Below are positions 16,880 through 24,233 of a stretch of DNA of 64,000 bases, one piece after another. The stretch is taken from the NCBI RefSeq assembly GCF_001426745.1, contig NZ_LMFI01000010.1:249248-313247 (forward strand), written 5' to 3'. Below the pieces are notes generated by a model. The model ran no database searches. It was given only the letters and a program-made list of their open reading frames with translations, and was not told where the DNA came from. Positions within the stretch are counted from its first letter, which is position 1. Every line of letters begins with the position of its first letter. A program made the translations under genes and the position numbers. This stretch comes from Nocardioides sp. Root140 (GTDB taxonomy: Bacteria; Actinomycetota; Actinomycetes; Propionibacteriales; Nocardioidaceae).

Positions 16880-17962
16880 TCACTCAGCGCGTGTCAACAC
16901 ATCTAGAAACTCGTGGTTGACGAAGAGGCGTTCTCTGCCGACCTTGACGTCGCTGAGAAGCCCTGCCACAACCAGTGCGTGCAGCCACGACGACGCCGTC
17001 TGACGCGAGACGTCGCATCTGCTGGCGACGGCGCCGATGCGGCAGTAGGGCTGGTCGAAGAGAACTTCCAGGAACTGGGCGTCGCGCCCTCCCGGCGTGG
17101 CATCACGAGCTCGCTCGGCAATGTCATCTTGACACGTACGAATGGCTCCGATCTTCCGCGTCGTTGATGTTGCGGACTCGCGGACTACATCAAGCATGTA
17201 GATGATCCACTCGATCCAGGCGTCTTCGGCTGTCACGGCTCGCAGGAGCCGGTAGTAGTCGTTCTTCCGGGCGATGATTGCTCGTGAGAGGTAGAGGATG
17301 GGGTCGTGCAGTAGGCCGGCCTCGATCAACATCAGAATGTTGATGACGCGGCCGGTGCGTCCGTTGCCGTCGTGGAACGGGTGGATCGCCTCGAACTGGT
17401 AGTGGGCCACCGCCATACGCACCAGCGGATCAAGATCGTCCTCGGCGTGGATGAAGCGCTCCCAGGCCGAGAGCTTCTCGCCAATGAGGTCAGCCCCCTC
17501 GGGTGGGGCGTACACAACCTGCCGTGTGGTCGGGTTTGCGATCCGCGTGCCAGGCACCGCACGAACGGCTATCTCCCGACCCTGCAGCTCGGAGCAGATT
17601 CGAGCAGCCGTCGAGGACGTGAGAGGACGGTTTCTGATCGACTCGACCCCCGCGAACAGCGCGTTCCGGTAGCGCAGCGCCTCCTTCGTAGCATGGTCTC
17701 CCCCACCTGACTCGACGTGCATGAACAACTCATCGGCCGTCGTCACGATGTTCTCGATTTCAGAGCTGGCCTGCGCCTCAAGCAGGGGCACAGCGTGGAT
17801 CAGGATGTTGGGGTTCGGCAGCAGCTGACCGGCCTGGGCGAGTGTCGCCAGTGCCGTTCGGGCTTCAACGGTGGCCTTGAGCACGGGCTTGGGCTCGAGG
17901 TCGATGCCTTCCGGCGGCAGCGGTGGCAGGTCGTTGAAGGGGGCTTCGGGGCTCCAGGGCAC
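16880..17962 (-). CDS. Fic family protein with internal inhibitory helix and C-terminal winged helix
   Basis: A 360-aa Fic enzyme, expected to transfer AMP from ATP to a protein hydroxyl. The full active motif HPFHDGNGRTGR is at residues 194-205. S66-x3-E70-N71 (SSEIEN) matches the inhibitory [S/T]xxxE[G/N] helix, here N-terminal, so this is a class II, self-inhibited Fic. The last 75 residues form a winged helix (YCRIGAVASRCDVSRQTASSWL) that could bind DNA or a partner. The GTG start is preceded by AAAGAG. Its promoter holds two inverted pairs of an ACGTGTTA-type site, pointing to tight control, perhaps by its own winged helix or the neighbouring HTH protein. No separate antitoxin gene is present, which fits the built-in inhibitor. 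Confidence 0.92.
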   Translation of the reverse strand: MPWSPEAPFNDLPPLPPEGIDLEPKPVLKATVEARTALATLAQAGQLLPNPNILIHAVPLLEAQASSEIENIVTTADELFMHVESGGGDHATKEALRYRNALFAGVESIRNRPLTSSTAARICSELQGREIAVRAVPGTRIANPTTRQVVYAPPEGADLIGEKLSAWERFIHAEDDLDPLVRMAVAHYQFEAIHPFHDGNGRTGRVINILMLIEAGLLHDPILYLSRAIIARKNDYYRLLRAVTAEDAWIEWIIYMLDVVRESATSTTRKIGAIRTCQDDIAERARDATPGGRDAQFLEVLFDQPYCRIGAVASRCDVSRQTASSWLHALVVAGLLSDVKVGRERLFVNHEFLDVLTRAE

Positions 17963-17989
17963 GTGTCAGCTCTTTCGACTCATTCGCAC

Positions 17990-18054
17990 TACGTGTTAAG
18001 AATTTCAGATAAACCTAACACGTTGCTGGGACGTGTTAGGTGACCCAACACGTA
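17990..18054. promoter_or_regulatory. cluster of four operator-like half-sites upstream of fic
   Basis: The fic promoter contains TACGTGTTA (17990-17998), CCTAACACGT (18014-18023), its exact inverse ACGTGTTAGG (18031-18040), and CCAACACGTA (18045-18054). The inner two form a perfect 10-bp inverted repeat with a 7-bp spacer; the outer two form a weaker, wider pair. Such an array suits cooperative binding by a dimeric regulator and would overlap the promoter, which starts within 100 bp of the GTG at 17962. Confidence 0.7.
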
Positions 18055-18065
18055 GCTAAATGCCC

Positions 18066-18091
18066 GAGTGATACACGAGAGTGATACACGA
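18066..18091. repeat. tandem 13-bp direct repeat
   Basis: GAGTGATACACGA occurs twice head-to-tail (18066-18078 and 18079-18091), just outside the operator cluster and about 110 bp from the island edge. It could be another binding site or part of the element end. Bases 18092-18200 between it and the truncated gene hold no recognisable gene. Confidence 0.6.
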
Positions 18092-18158
18092 AGCCCCGGA
18101 ATCGGCGTCACACGGCGATCCTTGCCGAACCTGCGCGAATCGAAATAATGCCTCTGAC

Positions 18159-18368
18159 CTACGATTTTGCGGATTCGAGCCAAATCCTGAGCCAGCGGTC
18201 CATCACGTGGCACCAGTGGCACGCGGCGTACCCGACGCTCAACAGGACCGGCACGTTGCGGTCGCGGGCCTCCGCGAAGGCCTCGGTGCCCCACTCCCAC
18301 CAGTCGACGGGGTTGTCCTTGTGCTGGAGCAGGTACGGCGAAGTCGCGTCAGCGAGTCGGTTCGTCAC
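18159..18368 (-). pseudogene. truncated thioredoxin-domain (DUF255/YyaL-type) gene
   Basis: The first 56 codons read [27 protein letters not shown] and then [18 protein letters not shown], the very conserved N-terminus of the roughly 650-aa DUF255 (thioredoxin domain-containing, SPATA20-like) proteins. Family members normally continue as AHESFED; here the frame turns into DRWLRIW and stops after 13 foreign codons. The break is therefore at about 18200. The rest of the gene is absent from everything to its left in the window. This is best explained by insertion of, or a deletion tied to, the mobile segment on its left. The protein cannot be functional. Confidence 0.85.
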
Positions 18369-18411
18369 GAGCCCAGCGTGTCATGCCCGTGGCGCCCGCT
18401 GGCTGCGCCCG

Positions 18412-18990
18412 TCACTCCGCCGGCAGGTCCCGTACGACGACCGCGGGGCTTCCCACCGCGACGACGTGGTCCGGCAGGTCGGAGAGGACCAGGCTGCCCG
18501 CACCGACCACCGTGTTGCGTCCGATCGTGACACCGGGCCCGACGATCACACCGGCACCCAGCCAGGCGTTCTCACCGATCTCGATGCCGAGGGCCTGCTC
18601 CCAGCCCTGCCGTCGCATCGCATGCTCCTCGACGGGGTGCAGCGCGGTCATCAGCTGGACCGACGGCCCGAGGCGCACGTGGTCGCCGATGACGATCGGG
18701 GCATCGTCCATGAAGAACGCGTCGGCATTGACGAAGGCACCGGCACCGATGGTCACGTGGAAGCCATAGCTGCAGCGAAACCGGGGCACGATCTCTGCGC
18801 CCTCACCGAGGCCGCCGAGCAACGCGTCGAGCACCTCGCGGCGCCGGTCGTGGTCGGCAGCCGCGGCCGCGTTGAACCTGTCCAGCGCCGAGCCGCACTC
18901 GTCCCGGAGCCGCGCCAGCTCACGCGAGTCGAGATACCAGTCACCTCCGGACATCGCGGCGACCGCCTCGTCCTGCTTCCTGTCGAGCAC
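18412..18990 (-). CDS. maltose/galactoside-type sugar O-acetyltransferase
   Basis: A left-handed beta-helix acetyltransferase of about 192 aa. Hexapeptide repeats run through the second half: FRCSYGFHVTIGAGAFVNAD, then IVIGDHVRLGPSVQL, LHPVEEH, IEIGENAWLGAGVIVGPGV and TIGRNTVVGAGSLV. The helical N-terminal cap (YLDSRELARLRDE) fits the Maa/LacA/NodL group, which transfers acetyl from acetyl-CoA to sugars. Starts at GTG 18990 or GTG 19008 are both possible; neither has a strong ribosome site, and homologues need the region before the ATG at 18954. It lies 43 bp from the truncated DUF255 gene and 80 bp downstream of the hydrolase gene, so it may be the last gene of that operon. Confidence 0.85.
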   Translation of the reverse strand: MLDRKQDEAVAAMSGGDWYLDSRELARLRDECGSALDRFNAAAAADHDRRREVLDALLGGLGEGAEIVPRFRCSYGFHVTIGAGAFVNADAFFMDDAPIVIGDHVRLGPSVQLMTALHPVEEHAMRRQGWEQALGIEIGENAWLGAGVIVGPGVTIGRNTVVGAGSLVLSDLPDHVVAVGSPAVVVRDLPAE

Positions 18991-19088
18991 CCCACGAGGG
19001 TGGCACACTCCGGCACTCGATCAGCGACGGGCACACGCCACCCAGGCCATGAAGGCCGAGGTGACCGCGTGCCAGGTGCCGGGCGACA

Positions 19089-19673
19089 TCAGGCGTTCGC
19101 CTGCACCGTCACGCCGAGCGGCTCGAGGAGTACGTCGACCCCGGGCCACTGGCCGTACCCGGAGGCGGGGTTGAGATGGCCCACCGCACCGAGCACGTGG
19201 ACGTCGCTCCCCCACGCTGCCGCGAGGTCGCGCACCCGGCCCAGGTCGCCGATCGGGTCGTCGGTGCTGGCCGCCACGATGCTCGGGAACGGCAGTCCCT
19301 GCAGGGGAATCGGCAGCCACCCGTCCACAGCGAGGTCCTCGATCGCCGGGTGTCCCGGCCCGAGGGGCGAGACCAGGTCGGGCGGCGTGGCGAGCAGGAC
19401 ACCCTGGATCCGACCCACGTGGTCGGCGGCGTGGCGGGCCGCCCAGTGCACCGTGATCAGGGCACCGGCACTGTGCGCCACCAGCACCACCGGTCCCTCG
19501 GTGCCACGGATCGTCTCGTCGAGGGCCTCGACGCGCTCGGTGAGGTCGTGCCGTTCGCGACCCAGGAAGGGAACGCAGACGGCGTCGGTCAGTCGCTTGT
19601 CGAGGTGGGTCTGCCAGTGGTCCTCGACGTGGTCGCGGAGCCCAGGAACGATGATGACGGTGGGGCGGTTCAT
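19089..19673 (-). CDS. RBBP9/YdeN-family alpha/beta hydrolase
   Basis: A 194-aa serine hydrolase. It starts MNRPTVIIVPGLRDHVEDHW, has the nucleophile elbow AHSAGA, an aspartate in STDDPIGDL and a histidine in GAVGHLNPASGYGQWP; this arrangement identifies the RBBP9/YdeN family (DUF1234-like). The physiological substrate of bacterial members is mostly unknown. The ATG follows GGAGGTACGCGC and overlaps the MFS transporter stop by four bases, so it is coupled to the catabolic operon that begins at 24090. It may cleave an ester or lactone of the transported substrate; that is inference from position only. Confidence 0.82.
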   Translation of the reverse strand: MNRPTVIIVPGLRDHVEDHWQTHLDKRLTDAVCVPFLGRERHDLTERVEALDETIRGTEGPVVLVAHSAGALITVHWAARHAADHVGRIQGVLLATPPDLVSPLGPGHPAIEDLAVDGWLPIPLQGLPFPSIVAASTDDPIGDLGRVRDLAAAWGSDVHVLGAVGHLNPASGYGQWPGVDVLLEPLGVTVQANA

Positions 19674-20989
19674 GCGCGTACCTCCAGTTCTGCTGCGTGG
19701 ACACGGGCCAGGCTCGCCGGGTAGTAGGCCCGGCCGACAAGCAGGAGAACGATCGAGAGGGCGCCTGCCACGGGCAGTGCGCGGAAGGCGGTGGCCAGGC
19801 CGTACTGGTCGGCCAGCATGCCCATCACGAACGGGCCGGCCGCGAGGCCGAGCAGGTTGTTGGCCATCGTGAGTGTGCCGAACGCCGTGGCCCGGATCCG
19901 CTCGGGCGTGAGGTTGGCGACCATCGCCCCGGCCGGCCCTGCAGTGCCGGAGCAGAAGAAGACACCGAAGCCGAGCAGCACCAGCTGGAGCGTTCCGGCC
20001 GGCTGGGCGAAGGCCAGGCCGAGAAGCACCAGGGACACGACGGCGTAGCAGATCGCGGACGTCCACTTGCGGATCGGCACCGTCTTGGCGACCCGGTCGG
20101 TGACCGCACCGCAGACGATCATGCCGACGCCCATCACGAGGATGTAGCCGGCCGCGGCGACGGCGGCGCGGTCAGGAGCCAGGTCGTACTCGCGGTTGAG
20201 ATAGCTCGGCAACCATGCGTACACCGACCCGGCCACGAACAGCTGCGTGCCGCTGCCGAGGTAGGCGAGCACCACCGAAGGCGTGGAGAAGAGCGAGCGG
20301 AACCTCGGCCGTGCCGGTGTCGCCGCGGTCGGCGTACTGTCCGGGTGCCGGTGCTGCTCGAGCTTCTCATCGGTTACCAGGAGCCGGTAGAGCGCGACCA
20401 GCACGAACCCGAAGATCGCCATCGCGACGAACGCAGAACGCCAACCGAGCCGCTCGGCGACGATGCCGCCCAGGGCGACACCGAGGACGGCGCCGAACAG
20501 GCCGCCGGCCATGAAGGAGCCGGTGAGCGCGGAGCGTCGGTGCGCGGGATAGACCGCGATCACGACGGCCAGGCCGACGCTGCCGAACGCGGCCTCCCCC
20601 ACGCCGACGAAGAGACGGGCCAGCATCATCTGGCCGTAGCCCGCGGCCAGGGCGCAGCCGAGGGTTGCGACGCTCCACAGGGCACCCATGGCGATGATCG
20701 CCCGCACCCGGCCGAAGCGGTCACCGATGATCGACAGCGGTACGGCGAGGATGCCGACGGCGAGAGCCACGACGCTGGTGAGGCCGCCGAGCTGGGTGTC
20801 GGTGAGACCCCACTCGGCCTTGAGCAACGGGAAGACGGCCGAGAGCACCTGCCGCGACATGTAGTCGGAGAGCAGCAGCCCGAAGGTGAGCAGGAAGACG
20901 AGGAACGGGAAGGCCCGTCCGGCGCGGGCCGCCACGGGGGCGGCAGAGGGCTCAGTGATGACGGCGCCCTCGGTGACGTGCAGTGCCAT
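19670..20989 (-). CDS. MFS transporter
   Basis: A 439-aa major facilitator with about 12 transmembrane segments. The cytoplasmic loop-2 motif is present as GDRFGRVRAI after helix 2, and AERLGWRSAFVAMAI marks the helix 5/6 area. The central loop (EKLEQHRHPDSTPT) separates the two halves. The arrangement resembles the anion:cation and aromatic/organic acid symporters often found in catabolic operons. The ATG follows CTGGAG; the stop overlaps the next gene's start (ATGA). It most likely imports the substrate degraded by the dioxygenase, cleavage enzyme and oxidoreductase encoded just upstream. Confidence 0.9.
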   Translation of the reverse strand: MALHVTEGAVITEPSAAPVAARAGRAFPFLVFLLTFGLLLSDYMSRQVLSAVFPLLKAEWGLTDTQLGGLTSVVALAVGILAVPLSIIGDRFGRVRAIIAMGALWSVATLGCALAAGYGQMMLARLFVGVGEAAFGSVGLAVVIAVYPAHRRSALTGSFMAGGLFGAVLGVALGGIVAERLGWRSAFVAMAIFGFVLVALYRLLVTDEKLEQHRHPDSTPTAATPARPRFRSLFSTPSVVLAYLGSGTQLFVAGSVYAWLPSYLNREYDLAPDRAAVAAAGYILVMGVGMIVCGAVTDRVAKTVPIRKWTSAICYAVVSLVLLGLAFAQPAGTLQLVLLGFGVFFCSGTAGPAGAMVANLTPERIRATAFGTLTMANNLLGLAAGPFVMGMLADQYGLATAFRALPVAGALSIVLLLVGRAYYPASLARVHAAELEVRA

Positions 20990-21120
20990 GGAAAACTCCA
21001 GGAAAGGTCGATCCGGTCGGCAGGGAACGAGTCCGTCGCTGCCGTCGATGCAGGGCGTGGGGCGCGGCCCGGAGACCGCACCCCACGCAGACGCTGCGGG
21101 AGAACGCCGTGCGGATGGGC

Positions 21121-22173
21121 TCAGGCGTGGAAGGTGAATCCCACCTGGCCGGGCTGGCGGTTGGGCGCGAAACCGAGCTTGGCGAGCGTCTCGTCGACAC
21201 TGGAGTACTGCTCACCGATCTTGTATATCTCGCGAGCGTCCTTGCCGGTGGCGATCGGCCGGTCGAGCTCCTGGGCGATGCGCACGAGCTGCTCGACCTG
21301 CTGGACCGAGGTCATCTTCTCGCGACGACGACCCCAGATCGTGTCCTCGTTGCCGCACCGCGAGTGCAGCCCGAGGGCGATGGCCATCGCGTTGACGGGG
21401 AGCACGCTGCGCATCAGCGTCTCCAGCGTGAGGCAGGCACCGTCCGGGACCCGGCGGATGAAGTCCATCATGTTGTAGGGGTTGGGCCCCTCGAAGCCGC
21501 CGCCGATCGCGACCCACGTCAGGTTCAGCGGCCCCATGTAGTGGCCGCGCCGGATCAGTCGCTCGACGGTCTCGAGCTGTGCCGAGGTGGCCAGCTGGAA
21601 GTGCGGCTGGATGCCGTTGGCGGTGAGCCGGCGCAGGTGCTCGATGACCCACTCGGGCCCGGCAGGGACGACCATCTCGCGGTAGGCCTCGGCGAGCTCG
21701 GGGCGGGCAAGCGACGTGCCACGGGTGTCGTCGTCGGTCATCAGCTCCATGATGTTCATCTGGCTGGTGTTGATGGCGATCGTGACCTGGTCGGGCGCCG
21801 GGTCGAGGTCGGCCAGCATGTGTCGGGCGTCGTCCTCGAGCCACTTGGCCGACTGACCGTCGTCCTCGGGGGCGAAGGAGATCGACCCGCCGATCTGGAG
21901 GATCATCTCGGGCACGGCCTCACGCAGGCGACCGAGCAGCTCGTTGAACTTCGAGAGCCGCTTGGAGCCCTTCCCGTCGAGCTCGCGGACGTGGATGTGC
22001 AGCACCGTGGCGCCGGCGTTCCAGCAGTCGACGGCCTGCTGGACGTGCTGGTCCATGGTCAGCGGCAGGTCCTCCGGGAAGTCGGCCGGCTCCCATTCGG
22101 GGCCGTACGGCGCCGCGGTGATGACCAGCTTCTCCTGGTTCTCGGGGAACAGTGAGTCGTCGTGGAAGTACAT
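21121..22173 (-). CDS. BKACE family beta-keto acid cleavage enzyme (DUF849)
   Basis: A 350-aa TIM-barrel protein of the beta-keto acid cleavage family. The metal-binding HIHVRE is near residue 60 and the late GLHSRCGNEDTIWG is characteristic; the start KLVITAAPYGP is also typical. Enzymes of this family condense a beta-keto acid with acetyl-CoA and split the product into acetoacetate and a shorter acyl-CoA, for example in lysine fermentation (Kce) and carnitine breakdown. Neighbouring dioxygenase, oxidoreductase and transporter genes support a catabolic role. It follows the TauD-type gene by 32 bp in the same direction. The keto-acid substrate cannot be deduced without structural modelling of the side-chain pocket. 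Confidence 0.9.
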   Translation of the reverse strand: MYFHDDSLFPENQEKLVITAAPYGPEWEPADFPEDLPLTMDQHVQQAVDCWNAGATVLHIHVRELDGKGSKRLSKFNELLGRLREAVPEMILQIGGSISFAPEDDGQSAKWLEDDARHMLADLDPAPDQVTIAINTSQMNIMELMTDDDTRGTSLARPELAEAYREMVVPAGPEWVIEHLRRLTANGIQPHFQLATSAQLETVERLIRRGHYMGPLNLTWVAIGGGFEGPNPYNMMDFIRRVPDGACLTLETLMRSVLPVNAMAIALGLHSRCGNEDTIWGRRREKMTSVQQVEQLVRIAQELDRPIATGKDAREIYKIGEQYSSVDETLAKLGFAPNRQPGQVGFTFHA

Positions 22174-22205
22174 GGTGGTTCTCCTTTGTGAAGGGTTCGG
22201 AAGTG

Positions 22206-23090
22206 TCAGAAGGTCGGGTCGCCGATGACGCCGGCGCGCTCCATCTTGCGAACGGCGGGCCAGTAGTCCTGGACGGCGTAGTGCTGGGTCGAGCGGTTGT
22301 CCCAGATCGCCACGCTGTTGGGGGTCCAGCGCCAGCGCACCTGGTACTCCGGCACGGATGCCTGCCGGATCAGGTAGTTCAGGAGCTCGCCCGCTCCGGG
22401 GCTGTAGTCGTGCCCGAAGCGAACCCGCTGGGCGTTGTGGAAGTTCACGAAGTGGGTCGTGAACGCGTTGACGAACAACGTCTGTTCGCCGGTCTCCGGG
22501 TGCGTGCGTACGACGGGGTGCTCGGCGTCCGGGAAGCGGTCGCGCAGGGCGCGTCGTTGTTCGGCGGGTAGCGCGGCGCCGAACGTCGACTCGATGCTGT
22601 GGCTGGCCCGCAGGTCGGCGATCTGGGTCTTGACGTGATCGGGAAGGCGCCGGTAGGCCTCGACCATGTTCACCCAGATCGTGTCGCCGCCGACGTCGGG
22701 CGTCTCGATGCAGCGCAGCACGGCGCCCATCGGCGGCGCCTCACGCCAGGTGGCGTCGCAGTGGAAGGAGTTCTCGTACTGCTCGGCCGGGGAGTCCAGG
22801 TCCTTGTAGATCTGCACCAGGCCGGGGTGGTCGGGGTCGGCGCCGACCATCGGGTGGTCCTCGAGCGGCCCGAACCGCTCGGCGAGCGTGACGTGCTCGG
22901 CCCGAGTGAGGTCCTGGTCGCGCAGGAAGACCACCTTGTAGCGGAGCAGCAGCTCCTTGATCCGGGCAAACAGCTCGGGGTCGCGCGAGGCATCGGCCAG
23001 GCTGACGTTGCGCAGCTCGGCGCCGATGGTGGCGGTGAGGGGGTGGACCTCGATGGCGCCGGTCGTGACGGGTTCGGCGGTGACAGTCAT
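22206..23090 (-). CDS. TauD/TfdA family 2-oxoglutarate-dependent dioxygenase
   Basis: A 294-aa Fe(II)/2-oxoglutarate dioxygenase. The facial triad is visible as H and D in SFHCDATW and the distal H in NRSTQHYAVQDY, with R in the following segment for 2-oxoglutarate. Members hydroxylate sulfonates (TauD), phenoxyacids (TfdA) or, in the broader superfamily, gamma-butyrobetaine. The ATG at 23090 follows AGAAGGAGAAGCCC, so the longer upstream frame is rejected. It is the second gene of the operon, 19 bp after the quinone oxidoreductase. Hydroxylation of a carbon beta to an acid would set up substrates for the BKACE enzyme downstream; this is a hypothesis. Confidence 0.9.
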   Translation of the reverse strand: MTVTAEPVTTGAIEVHPLTATIGAELRNVSLADASRDPELFARIKELLLRYKVVFLRDQDLTRAEHVTLAERFGPLEDHPMVGADPDHPGLVQIYKDLDSPAEQYENSFHCDATWREAPPMGAVLRCIETPDVGGDTIWVNMVEAYRRLPDHVKTQIADLRASHSIESTFGAALPAEQRRALRDRFPDAEHPVVRTHPETGEQTLFVNAFTTHFVNFHNAQRVRFGHDYSPGAGELLNYLIRQASVPEYQVRWRWTPNSVAIWDNRSTQHYAVQDYWPAVRKMERAGVIGDPTF

Positions 23091-23109
23091 GGGCTTCTCC
23101 TTCTGGGTC

Positions 23110-24090
23110 TCAGGACTCGAGGTCGAAGACGGACGAGCCGATGCTGCGGCCCGACTCGAGGTCGTGGTGGGCCCGGACGGCATCGTCGAGCGAGTAGCGC
23201 TGGTTGATCGGGACCTCGATGCGGCCAGAACCGACCAGGTCGAAGAGCTCGTCGGCCAGGGCCGCGCGCTCGTCCTCGTCAGCGATGTAGTCGGCCAGGG
23301 CCGGCCGGGTCACGAAGAGCGAGCCCTTGACGGCCAGCTGCATCGCGTTGATCGGCGGAGTCGGGCCGGAGGCGGTGCCGAAGCAGACCAGGAGCCCCCG
23401 GCGGCTGAGTGAGTCGATCGACTGCTCGAAGGTGGTGGCGCCGATGCTGTCGTAGACGACCGGCACGCCCTTGCCGTCGGTGAGCTCACGAACGCGGGTG
23501 GCGACGTCCTCGCGGGTGTAGACGATGGTGTGCGCACAACCGTGGGCGCGGGCAACCTCCGCCTTCTCGTCGCTGGACACCGAGCCGATCACGTTGATGC
23601 CGAGCTCACGCGCCCACTGGCTGAAGATCAGGCCCACTCCCCCGGCGGCGGCGTGAAGCAGCACGGTGTCGCCGGCCTCGAGCGGAGCGATGCGGCGCAG
23701 GAGGTACGCCGAGGTGAGTCCGCGCATGGTCATGGCCGCGGCGGTGTCGAAGGCGATGGTGTCGGGGAGCTTGATCAGGGAGTCGACCGGCATGACCCGT
23801 TCAGTGCTGTAGGCACCCAGCGGGCTGCCGGTGTAGGTGACCCGGTCTCCCTCCGCGAAGCCGATCACACCGGCGCCGACCGCCTCGATGACGCCGGCGC
23901 CCTCGACGCCCATGCCGGCAGGCAGCGGGGCCGGGTAGAGGCCGGTGCGGAAGTAGGTGTCGGCGAAGTTGAGGCCGACCGCGTGGTGGCGGACGCGCAC
24001 CTCGCCGGGGCCGGGCTCACCGACATCGACGGCCTCCCAGCGCAGCACGGCCGGGCCGCCGGTCTCGTGGAAGCGAATGGCCTTGGCCAT
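23110..24090 (-). CDS. zeta-crystallin-type quinone oxidoreductase (zinc-free MDR)
   Basis: A 326-aa medium-chain dehydrogenase/reductase of the QorA branch. It starts KAIRFHETGGPAVLRWE and has GLNFADTYFRTGLYP in place of the zinc-binding cysteines, then the NADP-binding LLHAAAGGVGLIFSQWA. No structural or catalytic zinc ligands are seen. It reduces quinones or enones with NADPH. The ATG follows AAAGGAGTTCCCC. It is the first gene of the operon and is divergent from the AraC-family regulator, separated by a 143-bp promoter region with paired direct repeats. In the pathway it could reduce or oxidise an intermediate between dioxygenase and BKACE. Confidence 0.9.
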   Translation of the reverse strand: MAKAIRFHETGGPAVLRWEAVDVGEPGPGEVRVRHHAVGLNFADTYFRTGLYPAPLPAGMGVEGAGVIEAVGAGVIGFAEGDRVTYTGSPLGAYSTERVMPVDSLIKLPDTIAFDTAAAMTMRGLTSAYLLRRIAPLEAGDTVLLHAAAGGVGLIFSQWARELGINVIGSVSSDEKAEVARAHGCAHTIVYTREDVATRVRELTDGKGVPVVYDSIGATTFEQSIDSLSRRGLLVCFGTASGPTPPINAMQLAVKGSLFVTRPALADYIADEDERAALADELFDLVGSGRIEVPINQRYSLDDAVRAHHDLESGRSIGSSVFDLES

Positions 24091-24184
24091 GGGGAACTCC
24101 TTTGTTGCGTGGTCCGCGGGATCGGCCGCGATGATCTGTGACGCAAGCCACGCTAGGAGCCAGCGCTCGCCAGCGCTTTACGGA

Positions 24185-24215
24185 TCGGGACAGATCACTT
24201 ATCTTTTCGGGACAG
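24185..24215. promoter_or_regulatory. paired direct repeats, probable AraC-family operator
   Basis: TCGGGACAG occurs at 24185-24193 and again at 24207-24215, 22 bp apart, or about two helical turns. AraC-family regulators commonly bind such directly repeated half-sites. The repeats lie immediately before the AraC-family gene and within the shared divergent promoter of the qor-BKACE operon. An additional CAGCGCT...CAGCGCT repeat lies just upstream. Confidence 0.6.
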
Positions 24216-24233
24216 GCGGGAGAGGCAGGTCAC

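Noticed and set aside
18130..18190. tRNA-like letters (GGATTCGAGCC, CCTCTGACCTACGA) near the island edge
   Set aside because: A T-arm-like string is present but no acceptor or anticodon stem can be folded around it on either strand, so it is not a tRNA gene.
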